This document shows, piece by piece, positions 45,331-54,855 of a stretch of DNA of 64,000 bases. The position numbers and the translations under genes are program-made. Below the pieces are notes generated by a model. The model did no database searches. It was not told where the DNA came from and worked only from the letters and a program-made list of their open reading frames with translations. The first letter of the stretch is position 1, and each line of letters starts with the position of its first letter. Source of the stretch: Pseudomonas purpurea (lineage in GTDB: Bacteria > Pseudomonadota > Gammaproteobacteria > Pseudomonadales > Pseudomonadaceae); the NCBI RefSeq assembly GCF_039908635.1, contig NZ_CP150918.1, positions 4,480,001 through 4,544,000 on the forward strand. Reading direction: 5' to 3'.

Positions 45331-46549
45331 TCAGAAAAGTTTCCGACCCTTGTTGGCAGCAATACGCATGCGCAGCGCATTGAGCTTGATGAAGCCCGCC
45401 GCATCAGCCTGGTTGTAGGCGCCGCCATCTTCTTCGAAGGTAGCAATGTTGGCATCGAACAACGACTCATCGGACTTGCGCCCGGTGACGATCACATTGC
45501 CCTTGTACAGCTTCAGGCGAACGACGCCGTTCACATGGGCCTGGGATGCGTCGATCATTTGTTGCAGCATCAGGCGCTCAGGGCTCCACCAGTAGCCGGT
45601 GTAGATCAGGCTGGCGTATTTAGGCATCAGCTCGTCTTTGAGGTGAGCCACTTCGCGGTCCAGGGTGATCGACTCGATCGCCCGGTGAGCGCGCAGCATG
45701 ATGGTGCCGCCAGGGGTTTCGTAGCAGCCACGGGACTTCATGCCCACGTAACGGTTTTCGACGATGTCCAGACGGCCGATGCCGTGTTCGCCACCGATAC
45801 GGTTCAGGGTCGCCAGCACGGTGGCCGGAGTCATTTCGACGCCGTCCAGCGCGACGATGTCGCCGTTGCGGTAGGTCAGTTCCAGGTACTGCGCCTTGTC
45901 TGGAGCGTTCTCCGGGGAGACGGTCCATTTCCACATGTCTTCTTCGTGCTCGGTCCAGGTGTCTTCCAGCACGCCGCCTTCATAGGAGATGTGCAGCAGG
46001 TTGGCATCCATCGAGTACGGGGATTTTTTCTTGCCGTGACGTTCGATCGGGATCGCGTGCTTCGCGGCATAGTCCATCAGCTTCTCGCGCGACAGCAGGT
46101 CCCATTCACGCCACGGAGCGATCACTTTCACGCCTGGCTTGAGTGCATAGGCGCCCAGTTCGAAGCGAACCTGGTCGTTGCCTTTGCCGGTTGCGCCGTG
46201 GGAAATGGCGTCAGCGCCGGTTTCGTTGGCGATTTCGATCAAGCGTTTGGCGATCAACGGACGAGCGATAGAAGTACCCAGCAGGTACTCACCTTCGTAA
46301 ACGGTGTTGGCGCGGAACATCGGGAAAACGAAATCACGCACGAACTCTTCGCGCAGATCATCGATGTAGATTTCTTTTACGCCCATGGCCTGTGCCTTGG
46401 CGCGGGGCCGGTTCGACCTCTTCGCCCTGACCCAGATCAGCGGTGAAGGTCACTACTTCACAGTTATAAGTATCCTGCAGCCACTTGAGGATCACCGAAG
46501 TGTCCAGGCCGCCGGAATACGCCAGAACGACCTTGTTTACGTCCGCCAT
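45331..46549 (-). CDS. argG: Argininosuccinate synthase, frameshifted
   Basis: The start is [20 protein letters not shown] (ATP pyrophosphatase P-loop SGGLDTS). The frame breaks after GQGEEVEPA at the GGGG run 46404-46407 and continues in another frame from [14 protein letters not shown] to the end. Dropping one base gives 405 residues, the normal Pseudomonas ArgG length. Conserved [14 protein letters not shown] and [15 protein letters not shown] are intact downstream. It joins citrulline and aspartate in arginine synthesis. Three ArgR half-sites precede it. Confidence 0.9.
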
Positions 46550-46608
46550 GCCATCACTCCACCGGGTTGTACGGAAAGCCGTCAAGTCTACCGATCAAAC
46601 CGGAAAAT

Positions 46609-46666
46609 TTACAGTGGCGCGACAGCTTATGACGACGAAGCGACAGATTATGTCGAGTGAGCGACG
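46609..46666 (-). promoter_or_regulatory. ArgR operator, three half-sites at 21-bp spacing, before argG
   Basis: On the minus strand TGTCGC occurs at 46624-46619 and 46645-46640, and CGTCGC at 46666-46661, each exactly 21 bp apart. The first is followed by N8 then AA, matching the published Pseudomonas ArgR half-site TGTCGCN8AAN5; the other two have CA at that place. The array ends about 60 bp before the argG start. Confidence 0.8.
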
Positions 46667-46678
46667 ATTACAGCGGGT

Positions 46679-47587
46679 TCAGGAGGTGGCTGCAGCGTTC
46701 GGCGCGGAGCTGGCCTGAGGGGCTGGTTTCTCGACCGGCGCAACACGCTCGAGGTGCACGTTGACACGACGATTCTTGGCCCGGTTGGCCGCGTTGGTAT
46801 TGGGTGCCAACGGATACCGTTCGCCGTGGAAACGCATGGTTATCTGCGATTCCTGAAAGCCATTGGCCTTGAAGAAGTCCATGACGGCCAAGGCCCGGCG
46901 CCGCGACAGGTCGCGGTTGGTCAGGCGGTTGCCGCTGTTATCGGAGTGGCCATCGAGTTCGATGTGATTGACCGTCGGGTCGGCCTTCATGAAGTCCAGC
47001 ATGACCTGCAGCTTGGCCTTGGCCTGGGCATCCAGTTCGATGCCGCCACCCGGGAAACCGACTTCGGCCTGCTTCACCTGCTCATAGTTCTTCGGCAACA
47101 GCTTGGCCACGCACCCTTGATAGTCAGCATACGCCTTGCTGAATTTGACCGGCAGCAAACGCACTTCCGAGACGCCACCGTCGCGCGAGTAATGGCGAAC
47201 CACCGGGCTGCGGCCATCCATCAAACCGCCAATCAACCGACCGGCCTGTTGCTGCGAACTGTTCAACAGCACATTGCCGCTGCCGACCTTCACCGCCCCC
47301 AGGTTGATGTCGCCGCGCCCTGGCTGCCACGGCGCGGCGGCCGCCAGCAAGGTGGCCGAACCGCCACCCATCATGGAGTTGTAGGCCTTCAGGCGAAACG
47401 TGGCCTGCTCGCCGGCGCGCCGTACGAATTCACCCGAACCGAAATCGGTAATCGGCTGGATCAAACGGCATTCGAATTTGTCGCCTTCGACCGTCCACTC
47501 AATGCTCTCCAGACGGGTCTGGAAAGTGAGCGCCATCGCAGGAAGGCTGGCAAACACACTGAGCAAGGCTAAATAACGCTGGCGCAC
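46679..47587 (-). CDS. motY: Sodium-type flagellar motor protein MotY
   Basis: 302 residues from a GTG (CCTCCC-GTG with GGAG upstream) giving VRQRYLALLSVFASLPAMA, a signal peptide. The N-terminal MotY-specific domain (SIEWTVEGDKFECRLIQPIT) precedes an OmpA-like peptidoglycan-binding domain (IELDGHSDNSGNRLTNRDLS, RRALAVMDFFKANG). It anchors the flagellar stator ring in the periplasm. A FliA-type promoter lies about 80 bp upstream, and the argG-motY-pyrC order is as in P. aeruginosa from memory. Confidence 0.92.
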   Translation of the reverse strand: MRQRYLALLSVFASLPAMALTFQTRLESIEWTVEGDKFECRLIQPITDFGSGEFVRRAGEQATFRLKAYNSMMGGGSATLLAAAAPWQPGRGDINLGAVKVGSGNVLLNSSQQQAGRLIGGLMDGRSPVVRHYSRDGGVSEVRLLPVKFSKAYADYQGCVAKLLPKNYEQVKQAEVGFPGGGIELDAQAKAKLQVMLDFMKADPTVNHIELDGHSDNSGNRLTNRDLSRRRALAVMDFFKANGFQESQITMRFHGERYPLAPNTNAANRAKNRRVNVHLERVAPVEKPAPQASSAPNAAATS

Positions 47588-47667
47588 GGGAGGCTCCACT
47601 GGCTTCTACACAAAAGACCGACACACTCGTTTACGGCATATCACTTGTTTACAGCACACCCAAGGGA

Positions 47668-47693
47668 TATCGGTTGCTTCCTACAAAACTTGA
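47668..47693 (-). promoter_or_regulatory. FliA (sigma-28) promoter of motY
   Basis: On the minus strand TCAAG, 14 nt, then ACCGATA. This matches the Pseudomonas FliA consensus TCAAG-N14-GCCGATA apart from one base, and lies upstream of a flagellar motor gene. Confidence 0.75.
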
Positions 47694-47759
47694 TAGCGAG
47701 TGCCTGAGAGAGTCTTTTCCGGTAGCATTCCCCTCAGTTTGACCCGCCTGGAATTCCCA

Positions 47760-48806
47760 ATGTCCGACCGCCTGACCCTGCTGCGTCCCGACGACTGGCA
47801 TATTCATCTTCGCGATGGTGCTGCGTTGCCCAACACTGTCGCGGATGTCGCGCGCACCTTTGGTCGCGCCATCATCATGCCTAACCTTGTGCCACCGGTG
47901 CGCAACGCCGCTGAAGCCGACGCCTACCGCCAGCGCATTCTCGCTGCGCGCCCGGCCGGCAGCCGTTTCGAGCCACTGATGGTGCTCTACCTGACCGACC
48001 GGACCCAGCCTGAAGAAATTCGCGCGGCCAAGGCCAGCGGTTTTGTTCACGCCGCCAAGCTGTACCCGGCCGGCGCGACCACCAACTCCGATTCCGGTGT
48101 CACCAGCATCGACAAGATCTTCCCGGCGATCGAGGCCATGGCCGAAGTCGGGATGCCGTTGCTGATTCACGGTGAAATCACCCGTGGCGACGTCGATGTC
48201 TTCGACCGCGAAAAGGTCTTCATCGACGAACACATGCGCCGTGTCGTGGAGCGTTTCCCGACGCTCAAAGTGGTGTTTGAACACATCACCACCACAGAGG
48301 CAGTACAGTTCGTCAACGAGGCTTCGGCCAACGTCGGCGCGACTATCACCGCCCACCACTTGCTGTACAACCGCAACCACATGCTGGTCGGCGGGATTCG
48401 TCCGCACTTCTATTGCCTGCCGATTCTCAAGCGCAACACGCACCAGGTTGCCCTGCTCGATGCCGCCACCAGTGGCAGCGAGAAGTTCTTCCTGGGCACC
48501 GATTCGGCCCCGCACGCCCAGCACGCCAAAGAAACGGCCTGCGGCTGTGCCGGTTGCTACACCGCTTTTGCTGCGATCGAGCTGTACGCCGAAGCCTTTG
48601 AGCAGCGCAACGCGCTGGATAAACTCGAAGCCTTCGCCAGCCTGAATGGCCCGCGCTTCTACGGCCTGCCGGCAAACACCGATCGCATTACCCTGGTCCG
48701 CGAAGAGTGGACCGCCCCTACCAGCCTGCCATTCGGCGAGCTGACTGTAATCCCGCTGCGCGCCGGTGAAAAACTGCGCTGGCGCCTGCTGGAGGAACAC
48801 GCGTGA
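47760..48806 (+). CDS. pyrC: Dihydroorotase
   Basis: 348 residues from [20 protein letters not shown], the class II single-domain form. The metal HxH is in [10 protein letters not shown], the carboxylated Lys in [14 protein letters not shown], later metal His in [12 protein letters not shown] and FEHITTTEA, and the catalytic Asp in [14 protein letters not shown]. It closes the dihydroorotate ring in pyrimidine synthesis. It overlaps rnt by 4 bases. Confidence 0.97.
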   Translation: MSDRLTLLRPDDWHIHLRDGAALPNTVADVARTFGRAIIMPNLVPPVRNAAEADAYRQRILAARPAGSRFEPLMVLYLTDRTQPEEIRAAKASGFVHAAKLYPAGATTNSDSGVTSIDKIFPAIEAMAEVGMPLLIHGEITRGDVDVFDREKVFIDEHMRRVVERFPTLKVVFEHITTTEAVQFVNEASANVGATITAHHLLYNRNHMLVGGIRPHFYCLPILKRNTHQVALLDAATSGSEKFFLGTDSAPHAQHAKETACGCAGCYTAFAAIELYAEAFEQRNALDKLEAFASLNGPRFYGLPANTDRITLVREEWTAPTSLPFGELTVIPLRAGEKLRWRLLEEHA

Positions 48807-49480
48807 GTGAAGATCATTTCGACGACGAACAGGACGGTCATGGCGGTGGAGGCGGTTCGCGCCACCCGATGGCAGCCCGGTTTCGTGGCTACCTGCCGGT
48901 CGTTGTCGACGTTGAAACCGGTGGTTTCAATTGCGCCACCGACGCCCTGCTGGAAATCGCCGCAACCGTCATCGGCATGGACGAAAAAGGCTTCGTGTTC
49001 CCTGAGCACACCTATTTCTTTCGTGTAGAGCCTTTCGAAGGCGCGAACGTCGAAGCCGCGGCCCTGGAGTTCACCGGGATCAAACTCGACCACCCACTGC
49101 GCATGGCGGTGAGTGAAGAGGCAGCCCTGACCGACATCTTCCGTGGCGTACGCAAGGCCTTGAAAGCCAATGGCTGCAAACGCGCAATCCTGGTCGGCCA
49201 CAACAGCAGCTTCGACTTGGGCTTCCTCAACGCCGCCGTCACGCGCCTGGACATGAAACGCAACCCGTTTCACCCGTTCTCCAGCTTCGACACCGCAACA
49301 CTGGCGGGCCTGGCTTACGGTCAAACCGTGCTGGCCAAGGCGTGCCAGGCGGCGGACATCGATTTCGACGGCCGCGAGGCTCACTCGGCGCGCTATGACA
49401 CCGAGAAGACTGCCGATCTGTTCTGCGGCATCGTCAATCGCTGGAAACAGATGGGCGGCTGGGAAGATTTCAACGACTGA
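48803..49480 (+). CDS. rnt: Ribonuclease T
   Basis: 225 residues from a GTG overlapping the pyrC stop. DEDD exonuclease motifs are visible: [13 protein letters not shown] (Exo I), [14 protein letters not shown] (Exo II) and [14 protein letters not shown] (Exo III with DEDDh His). It trims 3' ends of tRNA and other stable RNA. Intact. Confidence 0.97.
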   Translation: MSEDHFDDEQDGHGGGGGSRHPMAARFRGYLPVVVDVETGGFNCATDALLEIAATVIGMDEKGFVFPEHTYFFRVEPFEGANVEAAALEFTGIKLDHPLRMAVSEEAALTDIFRGVRKALKANGCKRAILVGHNSSFDLGFLNAAVTRLDMKRNPFHPFSSFDTATLAGLAYGQTVLAKACQAADIDFDGREAHSARYDTEKTADLFCGIVNRWKQMGGWEDFND

Positions 49481-49510
49481 TTTACGTCGTGTGAACAAAT
49501 GCCCTGCATA

Positions 49511-49540
49511 AAAAAACCGGCCTCGAGGGGCCGGTTTTTT
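49511..49540. terminator. Bidirectional terminator between rnt and the peroxiredoxin gene
   Basis: AAAAAACCGGCC/GGCCGGTTTTTT with a 6-nt loop between convergent genes. Confidence 0.93.
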
Positions 49541-49556
49541 TTGCCTGACGCCTGGC

Positions 49557-50160
49557 TTACAGCTTGCCAGCGTTCTCGGTCAGGTAAGCAGCAACGCCTT
49601 CTGGCGAAGCGGTCATGCCTTTGTCGCCTTTTTTCCAGTTGGCAGGGCAGACTTCGCCGTGCTCTTCGTGGAATTGCAGGGCGTCAACCAGACGAATCAG
49701 CTCTTCCATGTTACGGCCCAGCGGCAGGTCGTTGACGATCTGCGAGCGAACAACACCTTTGTCGTCGATCAGGAACGCGCCACGGAAAGCCACGCCGCCT
49801 TCGGACTCAACGTCGTAGGGCCTTGGCGATGTCGTGCTTCATGTCAGCAGCCATGATGTACTGAACCTGACCGATGCCGCCGGCATTGATCGGGGTGTTG
49901 CGCCAGGCGTTGTGGGTGAAGTGCGAGTCGATCGAAACCGCGATTACTTCAACATTGCGCGCTTTGAAATCAGCCATGCGGTGGTCCAGAGCGATCAGCT
50001 CGGACGGGCAAACGAAGGTGAAGTCCAGTGGGTAGAAGAACACCAGGCCGTATTTGCCTTTGATGGCCGAGGACAGGGTGAAGCTGTCGACGATTTCGCC
50101 ATTGCCGAGTACGGCCGGAACGGTGAAGTCAGGGGCTTGTTTGCCTACGAGTACGCTCAT
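49557..50160 (-). CDS. 2-Cys peroxiredoxin (AhpC/Prx type), frameshifted
   Basis: The start is MSVLVGKQAPDFTVPAVLGN. The peroxidatic Cys is in FYPLDFTFVCPSELIAL, and the frame breaks at DMKHDIAKA because of one extra base in the GGG run 49818-49820. It resumes with GVAFRGAFLIDDKG and the resolving Cys in EHGEVCPANWKKG. Removing one base restores DIAKAYDVES and a 200-residue protein, the normal length. It reduces hydrogen peroxide and organic peroxides with thioredoxin or AhpF-type donors. It sits in the rnt-bfd-bfrB redox block. Confidence 0.9.
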
Positions 50161-50409
50161 TGGATATCTCCTGGTGTGGTGGCGTGAAGAGCAAATCTGC
50201 AACAGTGTGCCGCAATTCAGCGACAGGCCTGTGACGTGATCGCCCTTCGCAAGGACCGACCATCATACACCGCGTTTTTGACCTGTCCTTAGCGGTTTTT
50301 ATGCCGAATCCAAAAACATCCGGACACAAATTCCACGCCCCCATAATGCCGGGCAAAACCGTTCGTCAGCCAACCTGCGCTTCAGGCCAATGCCTTCAGA
50401 AACCACTTT

Positions 50410-50428
50410 GACAATCATTCTCGTTAAC
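50410..50428 (+). promoter_or_regulatory. Fur box before bfd
   Basis: GACAATCATTCTCGTTAAC, close to the 19-bp Fur consensus with the typical ATTCTC centre, about 50 bp before bfd. It lies in the 316-bp peroxiredoxin-bfd gap. Confidence 0.72.
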
Positions 50429-50476
50429 ATTAAGATCCATCGCAATTGAGCCATAACCAGCGACGGTTCTCACCTT

Positions 50477-50695
50477 ATGTATGTTTGCCTCTGCACTGGC
50501 GTCACTGACGGGAAAATCCGCGATGCAATCTATGAAGGTTGCTGCAGCTACCGTGAGGTGCGCCAAGCCACCGGCGTCGCCAGCCAATGTGGTAAATGCG
50601 CCTGCCTTGCCAAGCAAGTGGTACGTGAAACCCTCGCCGAGCTGCAAATCAGCCAGGCGGCAATACCCTTCCCTGTAGAATTTTCTGCCGCGTAA
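50477..50695 (+). CDS. bfd: Bacterioferritin-associated ferredoxin
   Basis: 72 residues, MYVCLCTGVTDGKIRDAIYE. The four [2Fe-2S] cysteines are in CLC (4 and 6) and QCGKCAC (about 38 and 41). It reduces the ferric core of BfrB so that iron can be released, and bfrB follows 200 bp downstream. A Fur box upstream fits induction in low iron. Confidence 0.96.
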   Translation: MYVCLCTGVTDGKIRDAIYEGCCSYREVRQATGVASQCGKCACLAKQVVRETLAELQISQAAIPFPVEFSAA

Positions 50696-50711
50696 ACAGC
50701 ACGAATTGAAG

Positions 50712-50738
50712 AACCGGACTTAGTGTCCGGTTTTTTTA
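50712..50738 (+). terminator. bfd terminator
   Basis: AACCGGAC/GTCCGGTT stem with TTAGT-type loop and seven T residues. Confidence 0.9.
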
Positions 50739-50893
50739 TGCCTGTAATTCAATCGCTTAGAGAATGGATGCGGAACACAAACATTCTTATTCCGATTAAT
50801 TTTCATATATTATTCAATAACTTAGGTTTGACACTCAGCACTGCCCGGCTCAAACTCGCCCTATATACGGTTACTTAAGGGCAGGACCCCATC

Positions 50894-51364
50894 ATGAAAG
50901 GCGACGTAACAGTCATCCAGCACCTCAACAAGATTCTTGCCAATGAACTGGTCGCAATCAATCAGTACTTCCTGCATGCCCGCATGTATGAAGATTGGGG
51001 CCTGAACAAGCTGGGCAAGCACGAGTATCACGAGTCCATCGACGAGATGAAGCACGCGGACAAGCTGATCAAGCGCATCCTGTTCCTTGAAGGCCTGCCG
51101 AACGTGCAGGACCTGGGCAAGCTGCACATCGGCGAGCACACCAAGGAAATGCTGGAGTGCGACCTGCGTATCGAACGCATCGGTCACGCCGACCTCAAGG
51201 CCGCCATCGCTCACTGCGAAGTGACGGGTGACTTCGGCAGCCGCGAATTGCTCGAAGACATTCTTGAGTCCGAAGAGGAACACATCGACTGGCTGGAAAC
51301 CCAACTTGGCCTGATCGACAAAGTCGGTATCGAGAACTACCTGCAATCGCAAATGGGCGAGTAA
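50894..51364 (+). CDS. bfrB: Bacterioferritin BfrB
   Basis: 156 residues, [20 protein letters not shown]. The ferroxidase ligands Glu18, Glu51 and His54 and haem-binding Met52 are at the expected numbers ([10 protein letters not shown]); further ligands lie in [12 protein letters not shown] and ESEEEHIDW. It stores ferric iron in a 24-mer with haem at dimer interfaces. Iron is mobilised by Bfd. The leader is AT-rich and its own promoter is likely, but I could not fix a -35/-10 pair. Confidence 0.97.
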   Translation: MKGDVTVIQHLNKILANELVAINQYFLHARMYEDWGLNKLGKHEYHESIDEMKHADKLIKRILFLEGLPNVQDLGKLHIGEHTKEMLECDLRIERIGHADLKAAIAHCEVTGDFGSRELLEDILESEEEHIDWLETQLGLIDKVGIENYLQSQMGE

Positions 51365-51391
51365 GTTAATACGACTTACCCTGCGCCAACA

Positions 51392-51427
51392 AAAAGCCCC
51401 GCCCTCTGACGAGAGGCGGGGCTTTTT
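51392..51427. terminator. Bidirectional terminator between bfrB and grxD
   Basis: AAAAGCCCCGCC/GGCGGGGCTTTT stem with an 11-12-nt loop. Confidence 0.92.
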
Positions 51428-51473
51428 ATTGCGCTGTAACTTCTACCGAGAAAAGTTACAGCGCCAACTGCAA

Positions 51474-51815
51474 TCAGGCTTCAGACTTGTTCGCAGCTGC
51501 TTTGGCAGCCGCGTCTTTAATCAAGGCCTGCAACGAACCATCAGCGGCCATTTCGATCATGATGTCGCTGCCGCCGACCAGCTCACCACCGACCCACAGT
51601 TGCGGGAAGGTTGGCCAGTTGGCGTACTTTGGCAGGTTGGCGCGGATTTCCGGGTTCTGCAGGATGTCCACGTAAGCAAACTTCTCACCACAGCCCATCA
51701 CGGCCTGGGAGGCTTTCGCAGAAAAGCCGCACTGCGGGGCATTCGGCGAGCCTTTCATGTAAAGCAGAATGGTGTTGTTGGCAATCTGCTCTTTAATAGT
51801 TTCGATGATATCCAT
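51474..51815 (-). CDS. grxD: Monothiol glutaredoxin GrxD
   Basis: 113 residues from MDIIETIKEQIANNTILLYM; the frame extends further upstream but the conserved protein begins here. The CGFS active site is in SPNAPQCGFSAKA, with WPTFPQLWVGGELVGGSD as the glutathione-binding region. It carries [2Fe-2S] clusters for delivery to other proteins. Convergent with bfrB. Confidence 0.96.
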   Translation of the reverse strand: MDIIETIKEQIANNTILLYMKGSPNAPQCGFSAKASQAVMGCGEKFAYVDILQNPEIRANLPKYANWPTFPQLWVGGELVGGSDIMIEMAADGSLQALIKDAAAKAAANKSEA

Positions 51816-51912
51816 GGAGCACCTCGGCTGAACTTTCCGACTCGGTTGTCGGCACGGTGACGCATTGTAACGGAAAGCCTGCCGCCCTGCTCGGTCTCCC
51901 CGACAGACATGT

Positions 51913-54018
51913 TCAGGCCGCCGCCACTGTGACCGGCACCCCATTGAGCGCCGCATTACCCGACAACTCATCGAGCTGACACTCATCAGTCAAATCGTTT
52001 GCACTGGAACCCGGTTGCGCCATCGCGATACTCATCTGCACACCCGGCCTGGCATGCCCCCAACCGTGAGGCAGGCTGACCACGCCCTTCATCATGTCGA
52101 GGCTGGACATGACCTCGACCTCGATCACCCCGACCCGAGAGCTGACCCGCACCCGCTGCCCATCACTGAGCCCTCGGCTGGAGAGGTCGTCCGGGTGCAT
52201 CAGCAATTGATGCCGGGGCTTGCCCTTCACCAGCCGGTGGTAGTTATGCATCCAGGAGTTGTTACTGCGCACATGGCGTCGGCCGATCATCAGCAATTCA
52301 TCCGCCACTGGAGCCTGCAATGCGGCGAACCGCGCAAGGTCGGCAAGAATCGCGGGCGGTGCAGCCTGGATGCGCTGATCCGGCGTTTTGAGTCGCGGTC
52401 CGAGGTTGGGCTTCAGCGGCCCCAGATCGATGCCGTGGGGATGATCAAACAACGTTGCCAGTGACAACGTGTAGGTCGACGCATCGCCATAGCGTCCCGC
52501 CCGTAACCCCAGATCAATCATCTGCGCGGGCGCCACGGTTGGTTTGAGTTCCTTGCCGGTTTTTGCCGCGAAAGCCTGAGCCAGCCCGACGAATATCTCC
52601 CAGTCATGCAGCGCGCCTTCAGGCTTGGCCAGGATCGCCCGGTTGAAACGGCTGACATTGCGCACGGCGAACATATTAAATGTCGTGTCGTAGTGATCGT
52701 TCTCCAGCGCCGATGTCGACGGCAGAATCAGGTCGGCATAACGGGTGGTCTCATTGATGTACAAATCGATGCTGAGCATGAACTCCAGCCCGTCGAGCGC
52801 CTGCTCCAGTTGGCGGCCGTTGGGTGTCGACAGCACCGGATTACCGGCCACGGTAATCAACGCCCGCACCTGCCCTTCCCCTTCCGTGAGCATCTCTTCG
52901 GCCAGCACCGACACCGGCAACTCGCCGGCGTATTCCGGGCGCCCGGAAACGCGGCTTTGCCAGAGATTGAAATGCCCGCCCGAGGTCGATGCCACCAGGT
53001 CCACCGCAGGTTCGGTACACAACGCACCACCGACCCGATCAAGATTGCCGGTCACCAGATTGATCACCTGCACCAGCCAGTGACACAACGTGCCGAACGC
53101 TTGAGTCGACACGCCCATCCGCCCGTAACAGACTGCCGTAGGTGCAGCAGCGAAGTCGCGCGCGAGCTGGCGGATCTGCTCTGCCGGCACGGCGCACAAC
53201 GGACTCATGCGTTGCGCCGTAAACCCGGCAACCGCGTGGCGAACCTCCTCCAGCCCATCCACCGGCAAGTGCCCCTCACAGGTCAGCCCTTCGGCGAACA
53301 ACGTGTTGAGCAGCCCGAACAACAACGCAGCGTCGCCTCCGGGGCGCACAAACACATGCTGGTCAGCCATGGCTGCCGTCTCGCTGCGACGCGGGTCGAC
53401 CACCACGATTTTTCCGCCCCGGGTCTGTATCGCCTTCAAGCGCTTCTCGACATCCGGGACGGTCATGATGCTGCCGTTAGAGGCCAGGGGATTCGCGCCC
53501 AGGATCAGCATGAAATCGGTGTGATCAATATCGGGTATCGGCAGCAGCAGACCGTGGCCATACATAAAGTAACTGGTCAGGTGATGAGGCAGTTGATCGA
53601 CCGAAGTCGCGGAGAAGCGATTGCGGGTTTTCAGCAAACCCAGAAAATAGTTGCTGTGGGTCATCAGCCCGTAATTGTGCACACTGGGATTGCCCTGATA
53701 GACCGCCACCGCGTTTTGCCCATGGCGGGCCTGAATGTCCGCCAGACGTTCGGCCACCCACGCAAAGGCGTCGTCCCAGGCAATCGGCTGCCACTCGCTG
53801 CCAACCCTGAGCATCGGCTGGCGCAGGCGATCCGGATCATTCTGGATATCTTGCAGCGCCACGGCCTTGGGACAAATGTGGCCACGGCTGAAACTGTCCT
53901 GAGGATCGCCCTTGATCGAGGTGATCTGCACGGCGTCATCCGCGGCAGTGGTTTCGAGGGTCAAGCCGCAGATGGCTTCACACAGGTGGCAGGCACGGTG
54001 ATGAAGAGTCTTGGTCAT
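51913..54018 (-). CDS. Molybdopterin oxidoreductase (formate dehydrogenase/nitrate reductase-like)
   Basis: 701 residues from MTKTLHHRACHLCEAICGLT. An N-terminal [4Fe-4S] site (ACHLCEAICGL with a later HICPKAVAL) is followed by the large molybdopterin domain (VYQGNPSVHNYG, VDPRRSETAAMADQHVFVRP) and a C-terminal dinucleotide-binding domain (NSWMHNYHRLVKGKPRHQLL, SLPHGWGHARPG). No separate electron-transfer subunit or signal peptide is evident, so it is a cytoplasmic single-subunit member of the DMSO-reductase family. The substrate is unknown. Confidence 0.9.
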   Translation of the reverse strand: MTKTLHHRACHLCEAICGLTLETTAADDAVQITSIKGDPQDSFSRGHICPKAVALQDIQNDPDRLRQPMLRVGSEWQPIAWDDAFAWVAERLADIQARHGQNAVAVYQGNPSVHNYGLMTHSNYFLGLLKTRNRFSATSVDQLPHHLTSYFMYGHGLLLPIPDIDHTDFMLILGANPLASNGSIMTVPDVEKRLKAIQTRGGKIVVVDPRRSETAAMADQHVFVRPGGDAALLFGLLNTLFAEGLTCEGHLPVDGLEEVRHAVAGFTAQRMSPLCAVPAEQIRQLARDFAAAPTAVCYGRMGVSTQAFGTLCHWLVQVINLVTGNLDRVGGALCTEPAVDLVASTSGGHFNLWQSRVSGRPEYAGELPVSVLAEEMLTEGEGQVRALITVAGNPVLSTPNGRQLEQALDGLEFMLSIDLYINETTRYADLILPSTSALENDHYDTTFNMFAVRNVSRFNRAILAKPEGALHDWEIFVGLAQAFAAKTGKELKPTVAPAQMIDLGLRAGRYGDASTYTLSLATLFDHPHGIDLGPLKPNLGPRLKTPDQRIQAAPPAILADLARFAALQAPVADELLMIGRRHVRSNNSWMHNYHRLVKGKPRHQLLMHPDDLSSRGLSDGQRVRVSSRVGVIEVEVMSSLDMMKGVVSLPHGWGHARPGVQMSIAMAQPGSSANDLTDECQLDELSGNAALNGVPVTVAAA

Positions 54019-54153
54019 GGCCAGTCTCTGTTTTGTTCGGGCAACCGGCATCAGGTTGCGGGAACAAAACTATGGGCCGTGACCTGGCGCTGCGCCAGCG
54101 ACGTTCGTCTTGTGAATCGAGCGGCATCAGGCCAGCCGATAGCGGGCGCACGC

Positions 54154-54444
54154 TCAGGTCTGTGGCCAGCTGGATGGCACCTGCAACTGGATTTCCTCAA
54201 CGGTTTCGATCTGCTCATGAGCGACATGCACGCCCGTGAGCTCGCCGATCAACCGCCAATGCTCGTCGAGACCGGCGCTGACAGTGGCCATTCGATCGAT
54301 CATCCGTCGACCGGCAGCCTTGGTCACTTCGTCCTCACTGTGCAACAGTTCGAACGACATCGAGGTCATGGACGCGGTCAAGTGAGTCAGGGAGCGTGCC
54401 GTGAGTCCCAGCAGCGCCATCAATTGCTGTTCTTTCGATTCCAT
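54154..54444 (-). CDS. Small hypothetical helical protein
   Basis: 96 residues from MESKEQQLMALLGLTARSLT (GGACGCCTGGA ribosome site); an upstream in-frame start at 54465 would add 7 residues. It is a short alpha-helical protein with a late GVHVAHEQIETVEEIQLQVP segment, without signal or TM. I do not recognise a family. It lies alone between the molybdopterin gene and the argF promoter region. Confidence 0.7.
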   Translation of the reverse strand: MESKEQQLMALLGLTARSLTHLTASMTSMSFELLHSEDEVTKAAGRRMIDRMATVSAGLDEHWRLIGELTGVHVAHEQIETVEEIQLQVPSSWPQT

Positions 54445-54714
54445 TCCAGGCGTCCTGTGTCGCATGTGAATTAGTTATAACCCAGCACTTTGCATTAGCA
54501 AATGTTTCGACTCCCCGCCGGGCAGATCATGCAGAGCGGCACCTCGGCTGACGGGTCAGAAACCGACCCACACAAGGCTTTGGCCGCCGTCATCAATTGC
54601 CAAGGCGCGCGAGGGCGGTGTACAAATGGCTTGCTGCTATCAGGAAACAGGCTTCAAAAGCGCTACCGTGACGATCCCGTAGCCCCTCTGATATCCCCTA
54701 AAAACTGTAGCCTA

Positions 54715-54751
54715 TTGGTAAGACGCGACATTTAGTGTCAATATCGCGCCT
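54715..54751 (-). promoter_or_regulatory. ArgR operator before argF
   Basis: On the minus strand TGTCGC at 54730-54725 is followed by exactly 8 bases and AA, a perfect match to the Pseudomonas ArgR half-site. A weaker half-site AGGCGC lies exactly 21 bp away (54751). It is located within the 411-bp gap before argF, which otherwise shows no gene or repeat. ArgR represses argF in P. aeruginosa. Confidence 0.75.
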
Positions 54752-54855
54752 TCCCCTATTTCGTCGCCCCGTGCGGCTCCCGCCGCAGGTCTCGCCCGTT
54801 TTCCAGTTAAACAAGGCTTTGAGTATCTGCGGTCCGTTGCAAAAGGTAGTCAATG

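Noticed and set aside
52606..54474. 622-codon open frame on the plus strand across the molybdopterin gene
   Set aside because: It lies antisense to a clearly conserved enzyme and has low-complexity composition typical of high-GC shadow frames.
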